Origin: CAYTED01 sp964537075
GTDB taxonomy: Bacteria > Patescibacteriota > Minisyncoccia > Moranbacterales > UBA1568
Direction: 5' to 3'
Assembly: GCA_964537075.1 (NCBI GenBank)
Contig: CAZIBB010000042.1
Location: 1-7,209 of the forward strand
Length of the DNA stretch: 7,209 bases
Shown here: positions 1 to 6,368 of the stretch, one piece after another
Position numbering within the stretch: position 1 is the first letter of the stretch
How the letters are laid out: each line of letters starts with the position of its first letter
Program-made: the position numbers and the translations under genes
The notes under the pieces: generated by a model
The model's database searches: none
What the model saw: the letters and a program-made list of their open reading frames with translations, nothing else
Told to the model about the DNA's origin: nothing

Positions 1-62
1 GGTTTGAACCCAGCTCGCGTACCGCTTTAATTGGCGAACAGCCAAACCCTTGGGAGCTTCTC

Positions 63-104
<42 letters not shown>

Positions 105-325
105 TGCCGTCGATATGGACTCTTGGGCAAGATCAGCCTGTTATCCCCAGGGTAACTTTTATCTGATGATCTTCCACACTCCTACGAGTGATGGTCGGTT
201 CACTAAATTCTACTTTCGTAACTGATCGACTGATCGGTCTCTCAGTAAAGCTGACTTATGCTTTTGCGCTATCGGCCCGATTTCCATCCGGACCTAGTCA
301 ACCTTTGTAAACGCCTCCGTTGCTT

Positions 326-360
<35 letters not shown>

Positions 361-1384
361 AGGCACTGTCCCCCCGCCGGATTACGGCGGCAGGTTAGAA
401 TTAGAATTCTTGCAGGGTGGTATTCCAGTGTTGACTCCACGCAGGCCTGAACCCGCGCTTCATAGTCTCCCACCTATGCTCGGCAACAAAAACTCTAAGT
501 CAATACCAAGTTGTAGTAAAGCTCCATGGGGTCTTTTCGTCTTGCTGCAGGTCGACGGCATCTTTACCGTCATTGCAATTTCACCGGGATGTTCGTTGAG
601 ACAGTTTTCAAGTCATTACACCTTTCATGCGGGTCAGAACTTACCTGACAAGGAATTTCGCTACCTTAGGACGATTATAGTTATCGCCGACGTTCACTGG
701 CGCTTCGGGGATTGGCGTGAACCGCTCCCGTTAACGTTCCAGCACTGGTCAGGTGTCACCCCCTATACTTCCCCTTGCGGGTTTGCAGAGAGCTGTGTTT
801 TTGATAAACAGTCGGTTGAAAAACTTTCGCTGCGGCCGATCCCGCCGAGGCGGGACCGGCAAGACATATTGCAAACTTACGTCTAGCTTTTTTGCCTAGT
901 TCCTTTACGGACTCTCACCCGTTCACCTTGGTCTACTCGACCTGCCCACCTGTGTCGGTTTGCGGTACGGACGATTCTGTACGAACCTTAGAAGCTTTTC
1001 CTGGCACCCTGCTCCCTTTCCTTCAAGTGTATTGCTACACCCTTCGTCGCCTTCCTCGGATTTGTGCTACACGGATTTGCCTGTGTAACGTCCTCGAAAG
1101 GTAAACCCCAATCCAATAAGGGGCGAAAAGTACAAAGATGCGTCACTCCATCGAATACAGAATCGGTACAGGAATATTAACCTGTTATCCATCGACTACG
1201 CCTTTCAGCCTTGCCTTAGGACCGACTCACCCCGGGATGATCAACATGGCCCGGGAAACCTTGGGCTTTCGGTGTGGGAGGCTCTCACTCCCATTGCGGT
1301 TACTCATTCCAGCATTCTCGCTTCCGTACGCTCCACGAGGGGTCACCCACTCTCGCTTCAGTGCATACGGAACGCTCTCCTACC

Positions 1385-1404
1385 ATACCGTGCACAGCAC
1401 GGAA
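1385..1404 (-). repeat. Left arm of the helix-45 insertion stem
   Basis: It is complementary to 1542-1561 over 20 bp with two wobble pairs. Each arm is also nearly self-palindromic (CCGTGC, three bases, GCACGG), so each end could fold alone into a short hairpin. The pattern may be left over from duplication of the original helix-45 tip at insertion. Confidence 0.85.
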
Positions 1405-1541
1405 GCACCAATAAACAAATTACAATTTCCAAACAAAACACAAATCACAATCTCCAAAACAGAAACAAAACGAATTTCGTTTAAAGTTTTAGAATTTGGT
1501 CATTAGAATTTATTTGGAACTTGAGATTTTGGATTTGGAAT

Positions 1542-1561
1542 TTCCGTGCTGCGCACGGCAT
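1542..1561 (-). repeat. Right arm of the helix-45 insertion stem
   Basis: It pairs with 1385-1404. The two arms differ at only two positions when one is inverted, and both differences give G-U pairs in the RNA, so the stem is unbroken at the RNA level. Confidence 0.85.
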
Positions 1562-2074
1562 CCGTAGCTTCGGTATCATGTTTGAGCCCCGTTACATTGT
1601 CGGCGCATAATCTCTAAGCTAGTGAGCTATTACGCACTCTTTAAAGGATGGCTGCTTCTAAGCCAACCTCCTAGGTGTCTCAGAGATTTCACTTCCTTTC
1701 CCACTTAACATGAATTTCGGGACCTTAGCTGACGGTCTGGGCTTTTTCCCTTTTGAGCTACGAGCTTAGCCCCGTAGTTCTGACTGCCCGGGTACATATC
1801 ACGAGTATTCGGAGTTTGATTGAAAACCCTACCGCAAGCGGCGAATTCTCATTCAGTAGCTCTACCCCTCGGATACAATGGCCGGACGCTAGCCCTCAAG
1901 CTATTTCGGAGAGAACCAGCTATCGCCAAACTCGATTGGAATTTCTCCCCTACACACAAGTCATCCCCTCATGTCGTACTGTGAGTGGGTGCGGGCCTCC
2001 CTCTGGTTTTACCCAGAGTTCACCCTGCTCATGTGTAGCTCGTCTGGCTTCGGGTCTTGTCCCTACAATCATAT

Positions 2075-2093
2075 GGGACGTGCACTAAAAATC
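2075..2093 (-). repeat. Left arm of the domain II insertion stem
   Basis: It is complementary to 2224-2242: 14 perfect pairs at the base (GGGACGTGCACTAA), then a G-U and four more pairs. A continuous helix of this length is unusual inside 23S and is a plausible RNase III substrate. Confidence 0.85.
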
Positions 2094-2223
2094 CATTTTC
2101 TGCTGCGAAGAAAAAACTTCGGCTGCAAATCGACTCTCATTCCTCGCCATAGCCATTCTTTCGCTATGTCTCGTCGTGATACCCGATTTTCGCTCGAATT
2201 TTTTTCGTTCTCGCAACGAAAGA

Positions 2224-2242
2224 GATTCTTAGTGCACGTCCC
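2224..2242 (-). repeat. Right arm of the domain II insertion stem
   Basis: This is the inverted copy of 2075-2093 and closes a 130-base structured insert. Confidence 0.85.
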
Positions 2243-2418
2243 GACGCCCTATTCAGGCTCGCTTTCACTGTGCCTCCGGAACTTTTTCCGTCCCTTAGGC
2301 GACTGTAGAGATCAAACTCGCTGGATCGTTCTGCAAAAAGCACGCTGTCACCCTGACTTGCGTCAGGACTCCAACTCTTGGTTAGTATATGGTTTCAGTT
2401 CTATTTCACTCCCCTTTC

Positions 2419-2449
<31 letters not shown>

Positions 2450-2988
2450 AGTTCGCTATCGATCTCGAATGATATTTAGTCTTGGAAGTTAGTGCTCCCG
2501 GATTCAGACGGGGTTTCTCCGGCCCCGCCCTACTTGAGAATCTTTGCAGCGTACGGTTTTTCTTTTCGAATACGGGGCTATTACCCTCTGTGACGTATCT
2601 TTCCAGATACTTCTTCTAAGAAAAAACGTAGGCCCCCGATTAAACGAGTACAAAGACCTCGCAACCCCGCCCCGACTTGCGTCGGGACGGTTTAGACTCT
2701 TCCGCGTTCGCTCGCCACTACTTACGGAATCTTTAATTTAATTTCTCTTCCTCCTGGTACTAAGATGTTTCAATTCTCAGGGTGCGCTTCATGACCCTAT
2801 GTATTCAGATCATGATCATCTGATAAATCAGACGGGGTTACCCCATTCGGACATCTCCGGATCAAAGCTTGTTTGGCAGCTCCCCGAAGCTTTTCGCAGC
2901 CTACTACGTCCTTCATCGCTCATTCGAGTCAAGGCATCCACCATATACGTTAGTAACCTTCTTCTTCAATGTATTCTTCTTATTTATC

Positions 2989-3030
2989 GTCCGCCGATCT
3001 TCTCCTTTTGAAGGGAAAATTCCAGCGGAC
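2989..3030 (-). other. Hairpin just upstream of the mature 23S 5' end
   Basis: In the transcript sense, GTCCGCTG pairs with CGGCGGAC (eight pairs, one G-U), and an inner stem TTTTCC with GGAGAA closes an eight-base loop. Its place about 25 bases before the mature 5' end suggests a role in 5' trimming. The usual pairing partner, the 3' flank of 23S, is outside the window. Confidence 0.55.
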
Positions 3031-3357
3031 AACCGGTTTGCAGCGAAGAGATTCCGACAAACAATAGGAAAATGTTCGCTACAAATTCTTGCGTATTTGA
3101 CCTTAGTTTTGCTGAAATACTCTCACTCCCCGCGGCTTCCGTGCCCCGGGTAAATTTCTTTCAACAGAATTGTAAAGTTGCAAATCGGAAACGGAAAGCA
3201 AGAAGTCTTGAACTTATTACCAAACAAAGCGAGTGAAGCGAAAGTTTAACCTTCGTTTCCAAGCGCAGTGCTGGTAAAATCGGGTCAATACCCGTTATTC
3301 CAACGTCCTCGTTTCGACCCCAACAGAGCGCTCATTCCTCTTAGAATATGCACTCAG

Positions 3358-3385
3358 TTGAGAAACAAAAAAGCTTTTTTCTCAA
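3358..3385 (-). other. Hairpin at the 5' end of the 23S leader
   Basis: TTGAGAAA (3358-3365) is the perfect inverted repeat of TTTCTCAA (3378-3385), with further A/T pairing around AAAGCTTTT inside. It starts within about ten bases of the predicted transcription start. It has a T-run inside the structure rather than after it, so it is not a standard terminator. It may protect the 5' end or affect early elongation. Confidence 0.5.
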
Positions 3386-3398
3386 AAGCGACTTATCC

Positions 3399-3426
3399 AT
3401 CATAGCAGAGCCGGAAAGCCTGTCAA
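3399..3426 (-). promoter_or_regulatory. Sigma70-type promoter of the 23S gene
   Basis: On the minus strand a perfect -35 TTGACA (3421-3426), a 16-base spacer and a -10 TATGAT (3399-3404) give a predicted start near 3392. It lies between the terminator of the upstream gene and the 23S leader, so it most simply drives the 23S gene alone. The near-consensus match fits a strong rRNA promoter. Confidence 0.85.
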
Positions 3427-3446
3427 GAGCCAGAGAATGAATACTG

Positions 3447-3467
3447 AATATTAAATATTAAATATTA
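3447..3467. repeat. Three tandem 7-base AT repeats upstream of the rRNA promoter
   Basis: AATATTA occurs three times in a row, followed by an A-run (on the minus strand a T-run leading into TTTAATATT repeats). It starts about 20 bases upstream of the -35 box. It could act as an UP-like or curved element for a strong promoter, or be a remnant of an AT-rich small repeat. The tandem repeat is seen directly; a role is not shown. Confidence 0.7.
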
Positions 3468-3499
3468 AAAAAAGCACCGAGTGAACAGACTAGAAAACA

Positions 3500-3530
3500 T
3501 AAAAAACGCCCCGAAATACGTTCAGGGCGT
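3500..3530 (-). terminator. Intrinsic terminator after the Wzy-TPR gene
   Basis: In the transcript sense ACGCCCTGAA pairs with TTCGGGGCGT (ten pairs with one G-U) around a five-base loop CGTAT, followed at once by six or more T. It begins about 25 bases after the stop codon and ends about 75 bases before the -35 of the rRNA promoter, separating the two transcription units. Confidence 0.93.
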
Positions 3531-3554
3531 CTTTACTTTTTGCCTTACTCCAGC

Positions 3555-6044
3555 CTATTGCTGAGGAATTGCCTCCTGAATAGAGGTGTCGCCGGCATTG
3601 ACTGGCGCTGCCGGGGCTATCGGTGCAGGAGCGAGATCCTCTTCATTCACCGTCTCTACCTGGGGAGCGGGCTTCCCGATATTGGTACCACCATTCCTCA
3701 CCGTCGAGAGCATTTTCTCCACTTGAGTGCGCAATGTCGAAGTATTCGAATCGGCGGCAGGAATGAATTCCAGGGCCTTTTCATACGCCGTAATGGCTTC
3801 CGGCATATTCTTTTTCTTCTCATAGAGTATGCCGAGGCTCGCGCGCACATCAACCAGTTTCTCATTCGATGCGAGAATGGCTTTGAAAATCTGCTCCGTC
3901 TTGTCGAGATCATCATCCTTGTCCCGTGCCTGGAAGAGCAACCCGAGATTATAAAGGAAGTTCAGGTTCCGCTGATCGCGATTCACCGCATTCGTCGCTG
4001 ATTCGATCGCACCATCGAAATCCTTGTTGATGGATTTGATAATGGCAAGCGTATAATGCGCTATCGCGAAATCATCCTTCAGGGAAATAGCCTGATTCAA
4101 GCGAGTCTCCGCATCAGAGAGCAGTGCCTTCGATTCCTCCCCGGGACCTTTTTGATCGGCGAGCGCCTTATCTATCTGGGCAATTTTCAGATGAAGCAAT
4201 GGGTTGTTTGGGTCGAGCGCCTGGGCATTTTCATAGTACTCCTTCGCTTTCGGCAAAGAATCATTCGCGAAGAGGCTCAGATTCTCATAGACGACACCCA
4301 CGGATTCTACTGCTGCCACATCCTTCGGCATCAGATCGGCACCACGAGTCACTGCAGTAATCGCATCCACTGAAAACCGCCTCGCAAGATCGATATTTCG
4401 TTCGCCCTCGGGCTTGTTCATTTCAGTCAAGGCTAAAGCCAAACTTTCGTGACCCGCACGGGTATAATAGCGAGATTCCTTCGGATAGTATCCGATGGCT
4501 CGACCGAGATTTGTCAGAGATCCATCGACCGATGGACTGGCGGCTCGCACCGCTCTTCCAGCGTAGATATCCGCCATGTATACCTTGCCCATGAAAACGA
4601 AAACTGCCGCGACACCGGCCGATACAACCATGAACAGAAAGGCAAGGGTGAGGGCGAATTTCGGTGTCGCCTTGAAAGAAAGATTGAACCATTTCTGTTC
4701 AGACTGGCTCTCCCACAAGAGAACCCGCAGCGCCATAATGGATAGGAGGCTCCCGATCAGAATAATCGGACCATTGATGCGTACCGTAAATATCAGAATG
4801 ATGAATATGATGGCCGAGCTCCATAATGCAAGCGACAACATTTTGTTCTGCTCTCGCTCCCTCGTCAGGAGATAGAGACCGATACTCATGAATGAGAGCA
4901 CGACAATGACGAAAGCAATCATCCCGAGCGCACCTACTGTGGTAAGCGTTTCAAAGAGAGCGCTTGATCCCTCATAAAAACGAACGGTGTAGAACGGAGT
5001 TTGATTAAAGGTCTCCGGCTTGTACAAAGCGAAATTATATCCATATGTCGCCGGGCCGGTACCGATGAGGAAATTCTCCTTCAATGCTCCCTTGGCAATA
5101 TCCCAGGACAAGGAGAGATTTGGGGCGATTTCTACCGGCAAACGTGCCTTGGAAAACGCCTGTGAATTACTCCCCTGATACATCATGAGAATCGAAAGAG
5201 TAAAGACGAAGACGAGCATCGGCAGCCATACCCACTGATCTCCCGGGCGCACGACCTGCGAAAGGATGAAGATCAGAAAAAATGCCATACCGGCAAAGAG
5301 CGCCACCCACGGAATATATGAATAGAGCGCGATCATGAGGAAAAGGATGGCAAGCAACATAATAGAAAGAACTCCACGGACAAAATACTGGAAAATCTTC
5401 GACTTCATCTTTGATGTTTGAAACAACCCTGTCAGAAGAAGCGGGAGGAGTAAGGCGAAATAAGAACCCAAAGCAGAAACCGAACCAAGAAGAGAAAGTG
5501 GCGCATACTGTTCCCAAGAGACTGGCATGAAGTGAATCCCGCGGACGACCCCGACCGTCCAGATGACGATAATGAGACTTGAAAAGAGAAATGCTCCGGC
5601 CATCGCGAAGAAACGCTTCGATGTGAAATGGGTAAAGAAAAAATAGTACGCGAGCACAAGCGCGGCAATCGGCAAAAATCCGCGAGATGGATCACCAAAA
5701 AAACCGACGAAGCTATGCCACTTGTCTATCGATAGCAGAGTTGAAAGTCCATAAAGAGCGAGGAAAATAATAATAGGAATATCGATCGGCGTCTTCGCGA
5801 TACGAAGTTCCCCCTTCACCACACCGAGCGAGACCCATGCGACCAATCCGAGCATGAGCCAGAAATAAAAATACATTTGACGATCAAGCGCTATCCCCTG
5901 TAAGGTCACTCCCGTAAAAAATAGAGGAAGACCGAGAGCGAGCATAAACATGGAGACCGGGATCAACTTATCAAAAAAACCGATAGAGATATTCTCCTTT
6001 TTGGGAACTTCCTCCCCCTCTTTTACCGCCTGAAAATTAAACAT
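3555..6044 (-). CDS. Wzy/WaaL-like O-antigen ligase or polymerase family membrane protein with C-terminal TPR repeats
   Basis: 829 residues. About 13 membrane segments lie near residues 25-46, 57-76, 86-105, 121-139, 146-166, 183-207, 219-241, 244-262, 270-289, 365-393, 403-420, 424-443 and 462-485. The large loop at 290-364 holds ENFLIGTGPATYGYNF (323-338), resembling the Wzy_C motif of O-antigen ligases and polymerases. Positive charges cluster in every second loop (KGELRIAK, TSKRF, TSKMKSK, TREREQNK), which puts the N-terminus inside and both the large loop and the C-terminal half outside. Residues about 597-761 are helical TPR-like repeats (YYENAQALDPNN, ALDP/AISL/ALEF phases). The tail from 785 is rich in Pro, Ala and acidic residues. 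By family it would transfer or polymerise lipid-linked surface glycans; the substrate is unknown. The ATG at 6044 leaves a short soluble N-terminus; no clear Shine-Dalgarno is seen. It appears monocistronic, with its own promoter and terminator. Family call is good; exact activity is unsure. Confidence 0.85.
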   Translation of the reverse strand: MFNFQAVKEGEEVPKKENISIGFFDKLIPVSMFMLALGLPLFFTGVTLQGIALDRQMYFYFWLMLGLVAWVSLGVVKGELRIAKTPIDIPIIIFLALYGLSTLLSIDKWHSFVGFFGDPSRGFLPIAALVLAYYFFFTHFTSKRFFAMAGAFLFSSLIIVIWTVGVVRGIHFMPVSWEQYAPLSLLGSVSALGSYFALLLPLLLTGLFQTSKMKSKIFQYFVRGVLSIMLLAILFLMIALYSYIPWVALFAGMAFFLIFILSQVVRPGDQWVWLPMLVFVFTLSILMMYQGSNSQAFSKARLPVEIAPNLSLSWDIAKGALKENFLIGTGPATYGYNFALYKPETFNQTPFYTVRFYEGSSALFETLTTVGALGMIAFVIVVLSFMSIGLYLLTREREQNKMLSLALWSSAIIFIILIFTVRINGPIILIGSLLSIMALRVLLWESQSEQKWFNLSFKATPKFALTLAFLFMVVSAGVAAVFVFMGKVYMADIYAGRAVRAASPSVDGSLTNLGRAIGYYPKESRYYTRAGHESLALALTEMNKPEGERNIDLARRFSVDAITAVTRGADLMPKDVAAVESVGVVYENLSLFANDSLPKAKEYYENAQALDPNNPLLHLKIAQIDKALADQKGPGEESKALLSDAETRLNQAISLKDDFAIAHYTLAIIKSINKDFDGAIESATNAVNRDQRNLNFLYNLGLLFQARDKDDDLDKTEQIFKAILASNEKLVDVRASLGILYEKKKNMPEAITAYEKALEFIPAADSNTSTLRTQVEKMLSTVRNGGTNIGKPAPQVETVNEEDLAPAPIAPAAPVNAGDTSIQEAIPQQ

Positions 6045-6090
6045 ACTTTGTTTCTTAATTTGCTACTTATTTATTATCTAGCGAGTGAGT

Positions 6091-6116
6091 AAAGCGAGAG
6101 TTCTTACTTTCGCTTT
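6091..6116. repeat. 10-bp hairpin in the leader
   Basis: AAAGCGAGAG pairs with CTTTCGCTTT around TTCTTA, with one wobble on the plus strand. The preceding GCGAGTGA...AAGCG text resembles the sequence at 3228-3246 in the 23S leader (GCGAGTGAAGCGAAAGTT), so it may be part of a dispersed small repeat. Confidence 0.6.
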
Positions 6117-6160
6117 CCTGCCTACCGGCAAGCAGGCGAGCGCCTGCCCGCCTCCGGAGG
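6117..6160. repeat. GC-rich cluster of short palindromes
   Basis: Three overlapping or adjacent inverted repeats: TGCC/GGCA (6119-6122 and 6127-6130), GCAGGCG/CGCCTGC with a two-base centre (6132-6147), and CCTCCGGAGG (6151-6160). The patch is much richer in GC than its AT-rich surroundings, which suggests an inserted intergenic repeat. It lies in the leader of the downstream gene. Confidence 0.65.
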
Positions 6161-6175
6161 GAGTGACGATAACAC

Positions 6176-6189
6176 ATGGTATATACCAT
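6176..6189. promoter_or_regulatory. Perfect 14-base palindrome, candidate operator
   Basis: ATGGTATATACCAT is an exact inverted repeat. It lies about 8-21 bases after the predicted transcription start of the Wzy-TPR gene, a place where a dimeric repressor could block transcription. No regulator gene is seen in the window, so the operator role is inference. Confidence 0.5.
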
Positions 6190-6203
6190 TTATGTATGTA
6201 TGA

Positions 6204-6232
6204 ATTATAAAGAAAAAGAGAGTATTTGCCAA
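6204..6232 (-). promoter_or_regulatory. Sigma70-type promoter of the Wzy-TPR gene
   Basis: On the minus strand TTGGCA (6227-6232), a 17-base spacer and a perfect TATAAT (6204-6209) point towards the membrane-protein gene. The start is predicted near 6197. It lies between that gene and the transposase gene, so the two are unlikely to need a shared transcript. Confidence 0.8.
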
Positions 6233-6265
6233 ATACCGTCAATCCCCACCATCACCCCACCAAAA

Positions 6266-6284
6266 ACAGCGGTTCAACCCCTGT
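6266..6284. repeat. 19-base near-palindrome, copy 2 (distal to the transposase)
   Basis: ACAGCGGTTCAACCCCTGT is identical to 6345-6363 and has ACAG/CTGT and GGTT/AACC as nested complementary arms with a single mismatched pair. On the minus strand it is followed by TTTTT, so this copy might also act as a weak terminator for the transposase gene. Confidence 0.75.
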
Positions 6285-6344
6285 AAAACCAAAGAATCGC
6301 TCCGTCACCATATACTCTATTTTGAGCTTTATCATAGCCTCTAT

Positions 6345-6363
6345 ACAGCGGTTCAACCCCTGT
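6345..6363. repeat. 19-base near-palindrome, copy 1 (next to the transposase stop)
   Basis: This is an exact direct repeat of 6266-6284, 79 bases away, starting five bases past the transposase stop codon. Paired short palindromes next to a RAYT gene fit the known association of these transposases with REP elements. The typical GTAG-type tetranucleotide was not identified. Confidence 0.75.
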
Positions 6364-6368
6364 TTTTG

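Larger units (their letters stand above)
1385..1561 (-). other. Intervening-sequence-like insertion in 23S helix 45
   Basis: Aligned to E. coli 1150-1190, the flanks GAAGCTACGG and GGTAGGAGAGCG match those of helix 45 (E. coli 1164-1185), but the short E. coli hairpin is replaced by about 177 bases. The ends, 1385-1404 and 1542-1561, are complementary over 20 bp with two G-U wobbles in the RNA (around CCGTGC and GCACGGAA). They enclose a 137-base core (1405-1541) that is very AT-rich and unlike rRNA, with phrases such as TTTGGAATTT and CCAAAT and a central AAACGAA/TTCGTTT palindrome. The two halves of the core are imperfectly complementary (for example AATCTC with GAGATT). Helix 45 is a known site of excised, unligated IVSs in Salmonella and relatives, where RNase III cuts the stem. 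Here the same fate is inferred. There is no ORF and no group I or II intron core. Confidence 0.85.
2075..2242 (-). other. Structured insertion in 23S domain II (near E. coli 650-657)
   Basis: The rRNA matches GAGCCTGAATAGGGCG on one side and GTAGGGACAAGACCCG on the other, which are a few bases apart in ordinary 23S (E. coli about 650-660). Here about 168 bases separate them. The ends 2075-2093 and 2224-2242 pair over 19 bp with one G-U wobble. Inside are a hairpin at 2106-2121 (CGAAG, six-base loop, CTTCG), a stem 2127-2132 with 2184-2189 enclosing a hairpin 2148-2168 (CATAGC/GCTATG), and a hairpin at 2204-2220 (TTCGTT/AACGAA). This gives a cloverleaf-like set of arms on a long basal stem. 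It is too short for a self-splicing intron and has no ORF. It may be an excised IVS or a retained rRNA expansion; the sequence alone cannot decide. Confidence 0.8.
2965..3392 (-). other. Leader of the 23S transcript (no 16S, no tRNA)
   Basis: About 430 bases lie between the predicted transcription start (near 3392) and the mature 23S 5' end. There is no 16S 3' end or anti-Shine-Dalgarno sequence, no tRNA and no credible protein gene. Hairpins seen are 3358-3385 at the very 5' end of the transcript, 3281-3294 (CGGGT/ACCCG), 3129-3150 (eight pairs with one mismatch, GC-rich), and 2989-3030 (GTCCGCTG with CGGCGGAC, plus an inner stem) about 25 bases before the mature end. The last is a candidate processing structure. 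No convincing boxA antitermination element was found. Its role as a pre-23S leader is inferred from position. Confidence 0.7.
6045..6197 (-). other. Hairpin-rich 5' leader of the Wzy-TPR gene
   Basis: The predicted transcript start near 6197 leaves about 150 untranslated bases. They hold a 14-base palindrome (6176-6189), a GC-rich palindrome cluster (6117-6160) and a 10-bp hairpin (6091-6100 with 6107-6116, loop TTCTTA). No known riboswitch class is recognised. The last 45 bases before the ATG are AT-rich and look unstructured. Confidence 0.5.

Noticed and set aside
1405..2223. Group I or group II self-splicing introns as explanation for the two 23S insertions
   Set aside because: The inserts are about 130-140 bases between stem arms, with no homing-endonuclease frame and no recognisable catalytic core. 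The long closing stems are the IVS hallmark.
3281..3294. CGGGT-ATTG-ACCCG followed by ATTTT in the 23S leader as a terminator or attenuator
   Set aside because: The stem has only five pairs and the T-run is interrupted; termination here would silence the rRNA gene. It is kept only as a hairpin in the leader description.
3540..4875. Open frames on the plus strand and in other minus frames inside 3540-5700
   Set aside because: They are shadows of the long Wzy-TPR gene, which has a coherent membrane and TPR organisation. The alternative products are low-complexity or Arg/Ser-rich without domain features.
6266..6291. GGTTCAACC followed by ACCA, reminiscent of a tRNA T-arm and 3' end
   Set aside because: The arms around the presumed T-loop do not pair as a T-stem. 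No matching acceptor, D or anticodon arm lies upstream on either strand.
6266..6363. Two identical 19-base repeats with a 60-base gap, possible minimal CRISPR array
   Set aside because: There are only two repeats and no cas genes. The repeats are short, and their near-palindromic form next to a RAYT gene is better explained by REP-like elements.
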